The position numbers and the translations under genes were made by a program. From Nilaparvata lugens (taxonomy: Eukaryota > Arthropoda > Insecta > Hemiptera > Delphacidae), in NCBI RefSeq assembly GCF_014356525.2, contig NC_052511.1, positions 51,706,068 to 51,770,067 of the forward strand: a stretch of 64,000 nucleotides of DNA, read 5' to 3'. The notes beneath the pieces were generated by a model. The model was not told where the DNA came from. It saw nothing but the letters and a program-made list of their open reading frames with translations, and did no database searches. This document shows positions 1 to 11,620 of this stretch, piece after piece; position 1 is the stretch's first letter, and each line of letters starts with the position of its first letter.

Positions 1-173
1 AGACTAGGCACACACCAATCAGTCAATACAAGACACGTTTAGTCACAATACTTCACATAGTTGCTTATGAAGACATGTCTAATTGCAATGACTAATCAGT
101 GTGAGTTGCGTCATAAGCAACAAATGTGGAGTATTCTGACTAAACATGTCTTGTCTTGACTAACTGGTGAGCT
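1..173. mobile_element. Foldback MITE, GGCTAGGCGCACACC family, degenerate copy
   Basis: The two halves are imperfect reverse complements: the left arm carries CACACCAATCAGTCAATAC and the right arm ends GACTAACTGGTG. The same sequence in better condition is at 49332-49529. The copy may be cut by the window edge. It has no coding capacity, so it is a non-autonomous foldback element. Confidence 0.75.
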
Positions 174-182
174 CCTACCCTT

Positions 183-607
183 AGAGAATTTACATAATTG
201 ATTCACATAATTCGATAAATCACTCAAAATCAGAAGTCTTTTTCGAGATTTGATTATCAAATTTGTAGTCTAGTTTCCGAAAAATCTGTGAACCGAAAGG
301 GTATCCAAACCAAATCGTTATTTACGATTGCCATAATATGGCAATTATACCAATTTTCTAATGATATATAATATGGTATATCATAAAACATCTTATTAAA
401 TTGGGAAATTCATCAAAGATGGATCACCTGGATTCAAAAGAAATTGTTGAGAGTGAATATGAGAATTAACATAATTGATTCACATAATTCGATAAATCAC
501 TCAAAATCATAAGTCTATGTCAAGATTTGATTATCAAATTTGTACTCTAGTTTCAGAAAAATCTGTGAACAGAAAGGGTTCTCCAAACTGAATCGTTATT
601 ACAAGTT
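183..607. repeat. Diverged direct repeat pair, ~150 bp each
   Basis: Positions 183-335 and 461-607 match over about 150 bp with scattered substitutions; both contain TTGATTCACATAATTCGATA. The 125 bp between them is AT-rich. No ORF is present. It could be a local duplication or the ends of an old element. Confidence 0.7.
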
Positions 608-751
608 GTTTTGTCATAATTCTTTAATTGAATCCTTGATTCATTTCTTTCGAATACTGAGGTACAATACAGTCCAATTTGAATAATTGTCTTTCTTCTC
701 GAAATTATAATACTGTCAATCTTATTATTCCCTTAAAGAATCTACAGGGAG

Positions 752-1311
752 AATATTTAACATGAATGAGAACCATTGAACAAGAACATTGCAAGCGTCT
801 ACTATGCACTGTTTCATTCCCTTCTGTCATACGGAGTCGTGTTTTGGGGAAACTCAACAGAATCAATTCAAATATTCCGAGTCCAAAAATGGGCCATTAG
901 AGTTATGGTAGGTGAGACAGTGAGAACAAGCTGCCGATCTTACTTCAAAGAGCTTGAAATCCTTCCTCTTCCCAGCCTTTTCATTCTTGAATGTATTTGC
1001 TTGATAAAGAAAAATGAGAACGATTTGAATAGAGGATCTATGGTTATTTTGGATCTTATGGTCCTATGGTTTGGAGTATCTTATGGTCATTTCTATGAAA
1101 CAATGAGACGTCATCATCTTAGAGATGAACATCATCGAACAACCCTTTTGCTAGAGGTGCTAAGAGTTTAGGTATCAACCTTTTTAATGCATTGCCTGAC
1201 CATCTTAAAAATCTGGAATTTGGAAAATTTAGAAATGAGTTGAAGAAAGAGCTACTTAAATTTTGTTTTTATTCCGTAAACGAGTTTAATGAGTATTTCT
1301 CCTGCAATTGA
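752..1311 (+). pseudogene. 5'-truncated non-LTR retrotransposon, reverse-transcriptase C-terminus
   Basis: Translation shows the post-catalytic tail of a LINE ORF2: YYALFHSLLSYGVVFWGNS, then IFRVQKWAIRVM, then after a frameshift near 1145-1155 LFNALPDHLKNLEF and FYSVNEF before a TGA at 1309. The same blocks (SYG.xFWG, QKKxxR, FNKLP, FYS/YSxxEF) occur in the copy at 9.7 kb and in the long element at 36-40 kb. The catalytic FADD region is missing, so this is a dead 5' truncation. There is no in-frame ATG at the left end; the open frame begins at a TTG. Confidence 0.85.
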
Positions 1312-1688
1312 GTAACTCTTTACGAACTATATTGACATTAGAATTCAAATTGACAAATCCTTAATACCCTTTAAAAGGAGGTCATGGGAAGCTTTAAAAA
1401 ATATCAAATATCAAATATTGAAAAACTTGAAACTTGAAGAACTTGAAAACCTGAGAACATTGAAAAAAAACTGATTTAAAATTGACGTTCACAGAAATCT
1501 TGGTTCTCATTGAATAACACCAATCCTTAGAAAATGGTTAGTGTATAAGACTGGTGATAGAAATCTTGTAAAGAGAATAAAGTCCTCAAATTATATCTCT
1601 TCCACCTGTTAAGAAAGATCAGAACAATAATCCTCATTTAATTTACACGAAATTTCGCACTGGTTTCTCAATCCGTGAATCAACGCAA

Positions 1689-1856
1689 ATCTCATAGTTC
1701 TTTTTCACTTTCTCACTCACTTTCTCACCCTCTCTCACTCACTCACTCTCTCTTGCTCACTCAATCCATCTCTTTTCACCCCTCGTTCTTTCTCTCCACT
1801 TGATTTATCACCGGCTTTCCTCCCTGCCTCTTCTTCCCCTTCTTACCAGACGCTAA
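1689..1856. repeat. CT-rich low-complexity tract
   Basis: Irregular CTCACT/CTCT repeats on the plus strand. No gene or conserved structure is visible in 1312-2160 apart from this tract. Confidence 0.8.
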
Positions 1857-2164
1857 TTACAATTAAATTACTTGGCAAGCACTTGTTCATTTTCCAGTTA
1901 GTTATATACTTTGTAATTCACATATTTCATTCTAATCTGCACGATACGGTAGGCTTAACCATGATTTTCGAGAAAATTCTTCTGGTGGGGAAATTCTAGT
2001 TCTTCCCTTGAAGGAGGTGCCATCCTGAAAAGACTTGGAATTATTTAATTACATAGAATATCTCTTTAATTTTTCAGACGAGTCTAGCTAGTCTCATGTA
2101 TCCCTACTGATATAGATGGGGATAATTTATCCATTATCACATTGATTAATACAAAGCTTTTATT

Positions 2165-2530
2165 GTGTTTTCAACGTTATAGTGGTAGTGGAGGAACTTG
2201 GGAGAACAGCGTTACCGATTCTCTGCCTTGCCACTGCCTTCTAGTAGCTGATTTAATAACAAATGATTCAGACAAACATTCTTGTTTGGAATAATCAATC
2301 ATATTTTATCTGTCAAGAATATTATGACTCTTCAATGACTAAACAATAAATTTCCATAGTTGAGATTAAATATTCTGTTAATTGATTAATTTTATTTCTA
2401 CATTGTCAAAAAACGACATGGCAACCTTGCGGTGCTAGAAAAGGATAGCGCTATATGTTTTTTTCTAATAATACTCAAGGATAGCAGCATTAATGTTAAT
2501 CAAATACTGTCATTATAACGTGCACCTCTT
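2165..2530. mobile_element. CTATAGTGAGGTCCACG MITE, old copy
   Basis: Internal blocks (AATCAATCATATTTTAT, AGATTAAATATTCTGTTAATTG) and the right end (CATTATAACGTG) align with the intact copies at 20178-20555 and 59782-60170. The left inverted repeat is badly eroded. It is non-coding and about 365 bp. Confidence 0.7.
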
Positions 2531-2549
2531 CATGAATAATCGGAAAAGG

Positions 2550-2832
2550 GTCAGCAGGCACAGCCCAAAACGGCTCCTCTCCGAAAATTTATCTATTTAT
2601 TTACATTACAATTTGATTACAATATTTAGCAGAATGATTGGAATACTTTTCTAATATATTATATATGGTATGGGAATATCACTCTGCCCCTCTCCGAGAA
2701 CTTGATATGATTATTTTGCAGAATAATTAGAATATTTTCTCAATATTGTTGATTTTTAGATACAATCACATAATCATATATATACAGGCTTGGCCCAAAA
2801 CTATTCCATTCCCAAATTTTGATAATAAATAA
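2550..2832 (-). mobile_element. LINE 3'-end remnants
   Basis: Read on the minus strand, 2778-2832 gives TTTGGGAATGGAATAG followed by TTTGGGCCAAGCCTG. This is the 3'-UTR signature also seen at 11.1 and 17.2 kb. A second related tail (TTTTGGGCTGTGCCTG on the minus strand) lies at about 2550-2610. Both are short 5'-truncated pieces. Confidence 0.6.
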
Positions 2833-3216
2833 CATGTTCAAAAATAGGCTATGTTTCCACTGTAAAGTGTTCAAGTTCAATTTTCGGTGAAACAGCCGGT
2901 AAACAACTGATTGTAGAACAAATAAACAACATATGATTCTCATTACAGCAAACTATACTGTAATAAAATTATGTGTTTTATTCACAGTCGAGTATGTTCC
3001 TAGTTCCGAATTTGGAACAGCAACACTGGTACGAAAACCCTCTTTTAGCGCTCCAGGTGAAAGTTTTGTCAACTACAGTAAAAAATTCCTGATTCGAAAC
3101 TTGTAAACTAGGTTATGTTTATAGAATGCATGTAGTAATGTCAGCACAAGCAGGTAATGTTTTCTGTTTCTCAATTATTCTTTTCAAAATTATTGTGACA
3201 AAAAATAGTGTACGTT

Positions 3217-3392
3217 ACTTGGACGTGAATGTCTTTTGCAGTGCTCGAATGAAATTCTAGTCTCGGCTAACGCCTCGACTAGAAACATCATTCTCGCCTG
3301 CAAAAGGGGCCTTCCTGTACTTGTGACTTGAGATACTAGTAAAGTTTCTAATAATAAAGGGTACTACACATTTCTATTTTGTTTTTATTAAT
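3217..3392. repeat. Dispersed repeat with a CTAGTC...GACTAG hairpin
   Basis: A near-palindrome (CTAGTCTCGGC TAAC GCCTCGACTAG) is flanked by TTTTGCAGTGCTCG and CTGCAAAAGGGGCC. The same layout in reverse orientation occurs at 29135-29265. The right end (TAATAAAGGGTACTACA) resembles one arm of the foldback at 61825-62012. Identity is unknown. Confidence 0.6.
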
Positions 3393-3884
3393 TTATATAG
3401 ATAGTATATAATTATGGTTTGAATATCATTATACACAAAATAATACAATCATAATCATTATGAATATTCTTGTACTTTCTTGATACACCAAGTAATTCCT
3501 TCCAACTAATACCACACCCTTTCTTCCAACATAAGTTGTGAACAAGTTTCGCCTCTAATATCTGCTGTAGAGCAAAATAATAATGTGGAAACCGAGGAGA
3601 ATTTCCCAGGAGTAGTCTCAATTAAAAGTTTTCGCCGTAGTACATTTCTAGGCTTCACTTTAATCTGTCAGCGTCGTTGGTCGAGTGGGAAGCATTGAGC
3701 GTTAGGAGCTCTGACATTATGAAGTGAATCTTGAAGATGTCGCCATTTCCAACTTGTTTTCCACCACCGCAACTTGAGGTGCTCCCTGACTTTATCTTCA
3801 CCTTTATCATCGTCTTTATACCTTTATCTTGTTTTGAAGGTGTGAGAAGTCGTTGGTTTTAACGTCGTTTCAACCGTTATCTAG

Positions 3885-5627
3885 TTTCAAAGTACTTTAG
3901 TGAAGTGAAGTGTTACCTTGTGAGGTGAGGATGGCACGAGATGTAATCTAAGTGAAATTTTTGAAACTTTTATTGAAGTGAGGTGATGGACCTCACCTTG
4001 TGAGGTGATGGGTTACATTTTTGAAACTTTTATTGAAGTGTTACCTTGTGAGGAGATAGAGATGTAATCCAAGATTGATTTCTGTTGAATTTTTGAAACT
4101 TTTATTGAAGTGTTACCTTGTAAGGTGGAGATGGCTGGAGATGTAATCCAAGTGAAATTTTTGAAACTTTTATTGAAGTGTCACCTTGTGAGGTGATGGA
4201 GATATAATCAAAGTGAAATTTTTGAAACGTTAATTGAAGTGTTACCGTGTGAGGTGATAGAGATGTAATACAAGATAAATTTCTGTTACATTCTTGGAAC
4301 TTTTATAGGAGTGTTACGTTGTGAGGTGATGGAGATATAATCAAAGTGAAATTTTTGAAACGTTAATTGAAGTGTTACCGTGTGAGGTGATAGAGATGTA
4401 ATACAAGATAAATTTCTGTTACATTCTTGGAACTTTTATAGGAGTGTTACGTTGTGAGGTGATGGAGATGGAATACAAGTGGAATTTCAGTTGGATCTTT
4501 GAAACTTTAATTGACACCTTTTGAGGTGAAGATGGATGGAGATGTAATCCAAGTGAAATTTTTGTTAAATTTTTGAAACTTTATTAAGCGTTACCTTGTG
4601 AGGTGAAGATGGCTGGAGATGTAATCCAAGTGTAATTTTTGAAACTTTTATTGGAGTGTTACCTTGTGAGGAGATAGAGATGTAATACAAGATAAATTTC
4701 TGTTACATTCTTGGAACTTTTATAGGAGTGTTACGTTGTGAGGTGATGGAGATATAATCAAAGTGAATTTTTGAAACGTTAATTGAAGTGTTACCGTGTG
4801 AGGTGATAGAGATGTAATACAAGATAAATTTCTGTTACATTCTTGGAACTTTTATAGGAGTGTTACGTTGTGAGGTGATGGAGATGGAATCCAAGTGAAA
4901 TTTCAGTTGGATCTTTGAAACTTTTGACACCTTTTGAGGTGAAGATGGATGGAGATGTAATCCAAGTGAATTTTTGTTAAATTTTTGAAACTTTATTAAG
5001 CGTTACCTTGTGAGGTGAAGATGGCTGGAGATGTAATCCAAGTGTAATTTTTGAAACTTTTATTGGAGTGTTACCTTGTGAGGAGATAGAGATGTAATCG
5101 AAGATAATTTCTGTTACATTTTTGGAACTTTTATAGGAGTGTTACCTTGTGAGTTGATGGAGTTGGAATCCAAGTGAAATTTCAGTTGGATTTTTGAAAC
5201 TTTTATTGAAGTTTTACCTTTTGAGGTGAAGATGGATGAAGATGTAATCCAAGTGAAATTTTTGTTAAATTTTTGAAGCTTTATTAAAGTGAAGATGGCT
5301 CAAGATGTAATCCAAGTGAAATTTTTGAAAATTTTATTGAAGTTTTACATTGTGAGGTGATGGAGATGTAATCCAGTGAAATTTTTGAAACTTATATTGG
5401 AGTGTTACCTTGTGAGGAGATAGAGATGTAATCCAAGATAAATTTCTGTTGAATTTTTGAAACTTTTATTGTAGTGTTACCTTGTGAGGTGAGGATGGCT
5501 CGAGATGTAATCCAAGTGAAAATTTTGTTCAATTTTTGAAACTTTTATTGAAGTGTTACCTTGTGAGGAGAAGATGGCTGGAGATGTAATCCAAGAGAAA
5601 TTTTTGTTCAATTTTTGATACTTCATA
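3885..5627. repeat. 1.7-kb minisatellite array
   Basis: About twenty diverged head-to-tail units share the blocks GTGTTACCTTGTGAGGTGA, GGAGATGTAATCCAAG and ATTTTTGAAACTTTTATTG. Unit length alternates between roughly 60 and 95 bp because some units carry an extra ATAAATTTCTGTTACATT segment. A block of about 118 bp is repeated almost exactly near 4200-4440 and again at 4690-4870, so higher-order duplication is recent. No reading frame is conserved along the array. Confidence 0.9.
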
Positions 5628-5632
5628 AGCCT

Positions 5633-6060
5633 ACTAAGGTGCGTACAGACTTATGCGCCACGAACTCTTCGCGTTCATTTTTTCAACATCAACTTTTTTT
5701 CAAAATTTTGGTGAGATATGTACAGGCTCACATTTTTTACCTCCATGGTCATAATCATACTATGATTATTATTATAGTGTTTCATAGGATAAATGAAATG
5801 AATGATATATTCAATCATCAATCAATAATCCTTATTGTCATGAAACACAAAGTGTTGTAACAAACGTCAATATACATATTTATATTCCTATTAAATCAGT
5901 ATTCTTACAGGAAGACTAAGATACAGATATGATAAACATTCACTGATGAATGTCGTGTGTTCGTGGCGAATAAGTCTGTACCCATCTTCATATTATAAAC
6001 ATACACTGATGAAATGAGTGTGTTCGTGGCGAATAAGTCTGTACCCATCTTCATATTACG
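5633..6060. mobile_element. MITE related to the GGTGCGTACAGA family
   Basis: The left end is TAAGGTGCGTACAGACTTAT plus GCGCCACGAAC; the right end GTTCGTGGCGAATAAGTCTG is its reverse complement. The right end with its flank is duplicated in tandem (about 58 bp, near 5940 and 6000). The interior is AT-rich and contains only a short non-conserved ORF. Confidence 0.65.
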
Positions 6061-6904
6061 CTTCAAAAGTTGTATATAATGCTAGGTTATGATCAGTTTT
6101 GAAGCTCGGGTCCCACAGCAGAAGAAGTGATTCTAGATTAAGTATAGGTTCTTTCAAATTAATTCACTCTTTCTTAAAGTGTTCCTCAACATTAATCCGA
6201 GACTAACATATCATATTCAAAATTGAATAAAAACACAAATCTGTTTACTCGATTATGGAACGGTTCTACAATATTGACAATGATTCAGTCGAATTTTTAT
6301 CATATTCATATTGGATGGAAAGACTACGGCCCAGTTGCAAAAAAGACTGTTGGATTTGATCATGATTAAATGCCACGAGAACCATCAGAGAAGTCGTTCT
6401 TGAAACGAAGGCTTATCTGATTGATTCTCGTGGAATTCAATCCATGTTGAAATTTATTACGCTATTGTGCTACTGAAACTATATAATATTGTTAATGAAC
6501 CATAGATACAAAAATCAGGATACAGGTTTCGATTATAGTGTGAATCTATAATCTATATAATCTATATCTATAATCTATAATCTATGCATCATTATCAATC
6601 TCCGGTAAACTAAGTCAGTGAATTCACAGCATTTGACTTGGATTTTCATTTGAAAATTATTGTTCTGAACTAATTGATTGATTATTTTTGCTATTTAGTT
6701 TGTTGTTGCTTGTAATGTTGTTGTTAGTTTTTATATTTGATTAACTTCCAAACATTTCTGAAATGTACATGCAAATAATACTTAAATTGAAATTAAAGTA
6801 ACGAGGAGCAGCGGCCGAGTACTGTTATTGGTGAAAGCCGTGACCTATCAAGGTGAACGTCTGCGATTGGCCGAGACAAGCCCCTCCCCAATCAGCGGTT
6901 CATA
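6061..6904. other. No gene recognised
   Basis: AT-rich sequence with a short TCTATAATCTA simple repeat near 6540-6590. Three CCAAT-box-like sites (ATTGG/CCAAT) fall within 6826-6896 in a locally GC-richer patch. There is no convincing ORF or exon. Confidence 0.5.
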
Positions 6905-7103
6905 CAAAAGTCACAAAATTATTTGTGTAGTGGAGAAGTTGATATTGTGGTAATTATTCATATTGAATGAAAAAGACTAAGAAATACTCAGTTTATCAGA
7001 GATTGACAATGGTGTAATAACCGAAACCGGTCTTTCTAATTATCAATAAATCAGTGGATTATTGACAATTTCTTAGTCTTTTTCAAACAAAAGTCACAAA
7101 ATT
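6905..7103. mobile_element. Foldback element flanked by a 16-17-bp direct repeat
   Basis: The interior folds back through AAAAAGACTAAGAAAT and ATTTCTTAGTCTTTTT, with ACCGAAACCGGTCTTTCT in the middle. A near-perfect copy is at 19866-20070. CAAAAGTCACAAAATT occurs directly on both sides (6905-6920 and 7088-7103), consistent with a target-site duplication. It has no coding capacity. Confidence 0.75.
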
Positions 7104-7113
7104 GCAATTCTTA

Positions 7114-8550
7114 AGGTGCGTACAGAGTACAGATATACGCGCCGCGAACATGAGCAATTCACTTTTAATCAGCTGATGCCAAGCTTTTTTATCTGTATCT
7201 TACCGTTTCTGTAAAAATACAGATATAGTCAGCTGATTAAAAGTGAATTGCTCATGTTCGCGGCGCGTATATCTGTACGCAACTTTAACAACACACACCA
7301 GCTATTTAAGGCAACTTGATTTCAAATAAATCTGTAGTTTGAAAATATCCAGTCTATTTATTCAATATGGACAACTACTATAATATCAACTACTCGAAAA
7401 GTAATATACATTATTTATTCTTACACTATCTAGAGAAATGTTTTCTTGTATTGTTAGTATATTGATTCTCCTCTCTTTTATTAGGGCTACTATTGAATGT
7501 AAATAAATATATGAGTCTGAGTACCCTTTTTCAAATTATTTCGTTAAGGTGCGTACTGATATACGCGCCGCGAACATGAGCAACTCACTTTTAATCAGCT
7601 GATGTCAAGCTTTTTATATCTGTATCTTACCGTTTCTGTAGAAATACAGATATAGTCAGCTGATTAAAAGTGAATTGCTCAAGCTCGCGGCGCGTATATC
7701 TGTACGCAACTTTAACAACACACACCAGCTATTTAGGGCAAAATTCAAATAAATCTGTAGTTTGAAAATATCCAGTCTATTTATTCATATGGACAACTAC
7801 TATAATATCACTACTCGAAAGTAATATACATTATTCTATTCTTACACTATCTAGAGAAATGTTTTCTTGTATTGTTAGTTTATTGATTCTCTTCTCTTTT
7901 TATTAGGGCTACTATTAATGTAAATATAAATATGAGTCTGAGTACCCTTTTACAAATTATTTCGTTAAGGTGCGTACAGATATACGCGCCGCAACATGAG
8001 CAATTCACTTTTAATCAGCTGATGTCAAGCTTTTCATATCTGTATCTTACAGTTTCTGTAAAAATACAGTTATAGTCAGCTGATTAAAAGTGAATTGCTC
8101 ATGTTCGCGGTGCGTATATCTGTACGCAACTTTAACAACACACACCAGCTATTAGGGCAAAATTCAAATAAATCTGTAGTTTGAAAATATCCAGTCTATT
8201 TATTCATATGGACAACTACTATAATATCACTACTCGAAAGTAATATACATTATTCTATTCTTACACTATCTAGAGAAATGTTTTCTTGTATTGTTAGTTT
8301 ATTGATTCTCTTCTCTTTTTATTAGGGCTACTATTAATGTAAATATAAATATGAGTCTGAGTACCCTTTTACAAATTATTTCGTTAAGGTGCGTACAGAT
8401 ATACGCGCCGCAACATGAGCAATTCACTTTTAATCAGCTGATGTCAAGCTTTTCATATCTGTATCTTACAGTTTCTGTAAAAATACAGTTATAGTCAGCT
8501 GATTAAAAGTGAATTGCTCATGTTCGCGGTGCGTATATCTGTACGCACCT
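7114..8550. mobile_element. Tandem array of four hairpin MITEs in ~420-bp units
   Basis: Hairpin MITEs start at 7114, 7547, 7968 and 8387 (about 165 bp each). Each opens AGGTGCGTAC and closes with the complement (GTACGCAACT or GTACGCACCT). Stem arms include GAGCAATTCACTTTTAATC and GCTGATTAAAAGTG. Between them an AT-rich spacer of about 260 bp (TTTAACAACACACACCAGCT onward) is repeated three times, so MITE plus spacer was duplicated together. Units three and four share the same one-base loss in GCGCCGC(G)AACATG and are almost identical. The last copy is flanked by TTA on both sides. Confidence 0.9.
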
Positions 8551-9688
8551 TTACATGTTTCAACTACTAATGCCATTTTCAACTTTATTCATATTTTTAT
8601 TTACATTGTAAGTATATGATGAGGAATAATCTATAATCAAGTTTCACAACGAAGGGTTAGCATAAATATTCTTGATTCCATATTGTGCCAACTGTTTTAG
8701 CTGTGTGTATCTTGTATCCTCTGTACTTTAAAAACTTTAGTAATGTGCTGATGCAGGGTATAATTAACTGACATGCTTGTTTTGACTTATTTGCATGCAG
8801 CTGAATGATTGCTAAATCGCAGTGATAGCTTCTGGAAAGGTAAGGCTTTCTCTCATCAGTTAGCCCTTTTTTGCACTTTTCACACTTTTTCATCCCTTGT
8901 TTTTCACCCTTTTTGCACTTTTCACACATTTTTTAGCCCTTCAACTCATGTTTTAGCTCTAATTTCAATCTCCTGTACCTTCTTCTCAATACCTCAAGAT
9001 TTTTCCAACACTTATTAGCAATTTTCAGTCTTTTTCACTATGTTTTTCCTCTTTTTCACTGTATTTTCACTCTCTTTCACTGTATTTTCACTCTCTTTCC
9101 ATTCTATTTTGGCACCTCCACCATTGTCTATCAGATATCATACAGCAGCTATCTCATATAGCAGCTTTTCATTTTCTATTAACTTTTTTTACACATTCCT
9201 ACAGGCTTTCCACAGTATTTTCCATTTTTCACACTCTTCTTACTCTATCATGCCACTTTCTCCCACATATTCTCTCAGCATGTACGTTCTCAGTTTCTGG
9301 ATATTATTTTTTAAATTTAAGCGTAGCAGCACTTACTTTATTTCACTTTTACTTTTTCAGTTTCTAGATATTATTTTTCAAATTCAAGCGTAGCAGCAGT
9401 TTGCATTTTTCCCGGCATGTGAACGATATTATTCTTGAAAACTCAAAATCCCCAGGTTTTGTTGTTGATAATAAGATGTTTCTCTATTAGTTTTCTTGTT
9501 AATAATATTCTATAACTGATAAGAACTGAATATTGAAGCATTCAGTTGAATTATAGCATAAAAGTTCAGATATGAATGTTTTATTATCATCTAGCTAATA
9601 CCTCTCTGGAAATGAGATGTTTTCACTCAGTGAATTTTTGTAGCTTTTATAAAATCTTCTTGAAATTGAACCTAGAGAATGAGAATAG
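8551..9688. other. T-rich low-complexity stretch, no gene recognised
   Basis: From about 8860 to 9400 the plus strand is built of short repeats such as TTTTCACTGTATTTTCACTC and TTGCACTTTTCACAC. Short open frames on both strands are by-products of this composition. The rest is AT-rich and featureless. Confidence 0.6.
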
Positions 9689-9689
9689 T

Positions 9690-10690
9690 TGAATAATAAT
9701 AAAGTGCACTGTCAGCAATGTCAAAGTGATTTGAAGCAAACGGTCCATCATCAAACTATAATAAAAGCCATCTTATTCAATTTAGCTCTGCTCGTATGTA
9801 ATCAAACAGCAGTGAACAGAGTACATCTTTCAATAATTGAAGACAGTGTTGAAGTGTCCTCTTCAACAAAATTCCTGGGACTTATAATAGATCAGAGTTT
9901 TACTTGGAAGGAGCATATTCAGGTCCTTGCAAAAAAACTAAATCAAGCTTATTTTGTAATTCTCACCCTCTCTCACTCACTAGACAAAAGCACCCTATTG
10001 GCCGTCTACTATGCATATGTCTACTCATATCTAAGCTATGGAACCATTTTCTGGGGATATTCTGTTGATAGCGGTAAAATTTTTATAATCCAGAAAAAAA
10101 TAATAAGAGTCATTTGTGGATTGAGATCAAGAGATTCTTGCAAAGCATTCTTCAAAAACCTAAACATTCTAACGCTACCATCTATTTTTATCTATCAATT
10201 GTTGGTTTTTGTTAAACAGAATTTAGATAAATTTCAATTCTGCACAGATAATCACGGGTATAATACACGTAATAGAAGTCTCATTGCTTTTCCAGTACAT
10301 AGGCACACAGCTCTAGAAAAAACTCCATTCTACTCTGGAATACGTTATTTTAATAAATTACCTGCAGCCATCAGAAATCTAGATCCAATAAACAAATTCA
10401 AACTAACAGTCAGAAAAATGCTAGTAGAGAAAGCCCTATACTCTGCTGCCGAGTTTTAATTTGTAAAAAGGGGCTGTAGAGTGTAACTTAACTTTTTGTG
10501 ACTTTCATTTCCATGTTAATTTGATGAGATACATCATAGAGTGTATTTATTTATTTTACTTTCAAGAATTTAGAACTAAGTCTTTTAAATATAATTTTGT
10601 TCTAGTATTGACATGTCACCAGTCAAATGAGTGTTACTCAAAAATTGATGTAATGTGACGATAAATAAATGAAATAAAATGAAATGAAAT
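9690..10690 (+). pseudogene. 5'-truncated LINE with reverse-transcriptase C-terminal region and 3' end
   Basis: One open frame to the TAA near 10457 contains the block after the RT catalytic centre: STKFLGLIIDQSFTWKEHI, YSYLSYGTIFWGYS, IIQKKIIRVICG, HGYNTRNRS and FNKLPAAIRNLDP, ending KALYSAAEF. Homology begins at about 9790-9850; the upstream frame starts at a TTG and is not a true start. A short 3'UTR ends in an A-rich AATAAATGAAATAAAATGAA tail at about 10690. The frame is intact but lacks the endonuclease and the FADD motif, so it is a dead-on-arrival insertion of a family related to the element at 36-40 kb. Confidence 0.85.
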
Positions 10691-10737
10691 AACTTGATAG
10701 TTGTGAGTAAGAAATTGGCTATCGTTTCCAAATAAGC

Positions 10738-10830
10738 TTCATGTTTACAGTTTATTGTTCCCTCGATAGGGCATTGAACCTACGTCCTCCGCCCAGTCAT
10801 TGCTTTTCGACCATTATAAAGACACTCTTC
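10738..10830 (-). other. Possible tRNA-like (old SINE head) remnant
   Basis: Read on the minus strand, TGGTCGAAAAGC resembles an A box. GGTTCAATGCC, about 35 bp downstream, resembles a B box. Cloverleaf stems do not pair well, so this is at most a decayed tRNA-derived head. Confidence 0.25.
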
Positions 10831-10859
10831 TGACTTGTACTATTCATTTATTGTATAAA

Positions 10860-11205
10860 ACACTATAATCATAATACAATTATGACATTGGAGGAAAAAC
10901 TAGGCTGAGCCTGTATCATTTCTCTCCAAAAATTTTGATAAAATGCTAATGTTGTCCAAAAGTTAAGGTTATGTAATCATACTGAAAGCTATGGATGAAT
11001 AAATGGATGAAAATATAGTAGGAACGAGATCAGTTCACATTACTTATTATATAATAACATAACCTATTTTTTGGACATTTTATTAATTTATCAAAATTTG
11101 GGAATGGAATAGATTTGGGTCAAGCCTGTTGTTCCTTCCTAATCATATTTAAATGATTTGTGATTCTGTCAACGAATAAATAAATGAATAAATAAATAAA
11201 TAATA
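10860..11205. mobile_element. Two LINE 3' ends, opposite orientation
   Basis: 11040-11205 (+) and 10860-10970 (-) share ACATAACCT, a TTTTGGACA-like block, TTTATCAAAATTTGGGAA and an AATAAATAAAT tail. The TTTGGGTCAAGCCTG motif is the family hallmark. They lie 5' end to 5' end and have no coding sequence. Confidence 0.7.
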
Positions 11206-11620
11206 CAGACAAAAGTGACATATACAGATAATATTGTATAAAAATTAATAAAAATGGATCAAGGAGTTATCGTATATTTGCATAACTTTCATGAGAGAGC
11301 AGAGCTTCATACCATTACAAGGTCATCTTTGAACTTGGGTTATGTAGCAGGATCTTCAAATAGTATTTCCCCGTCTTGTACGTTTTAAAGTGTCTTGAAG
11401 TGACTAAGAAAAGCTGTTCTCAAGGACAACATAATTTAAACAAATCACTACTCAATCAAATCCCTATTATTTCGACATCAAACAATTCATTCCATCGTAT
11501 GGATTTGATGCCAACATCAGCCTTAATTTTCTTCTGGGGAAAGAGAATCAGTTCTTGGACCCTCGTCTTCACACTATAAGGTCAAATCAAGTTTATTGCC
11601 AAATTGATATTTATATTCAC

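Noticed and set aside
3668..3720. Possible tRNA-Leu/Ser-like start (GTTGGTCGAGTGG)
   Set aside because: No B box follows before the minisatellite; at best a truncated relic.
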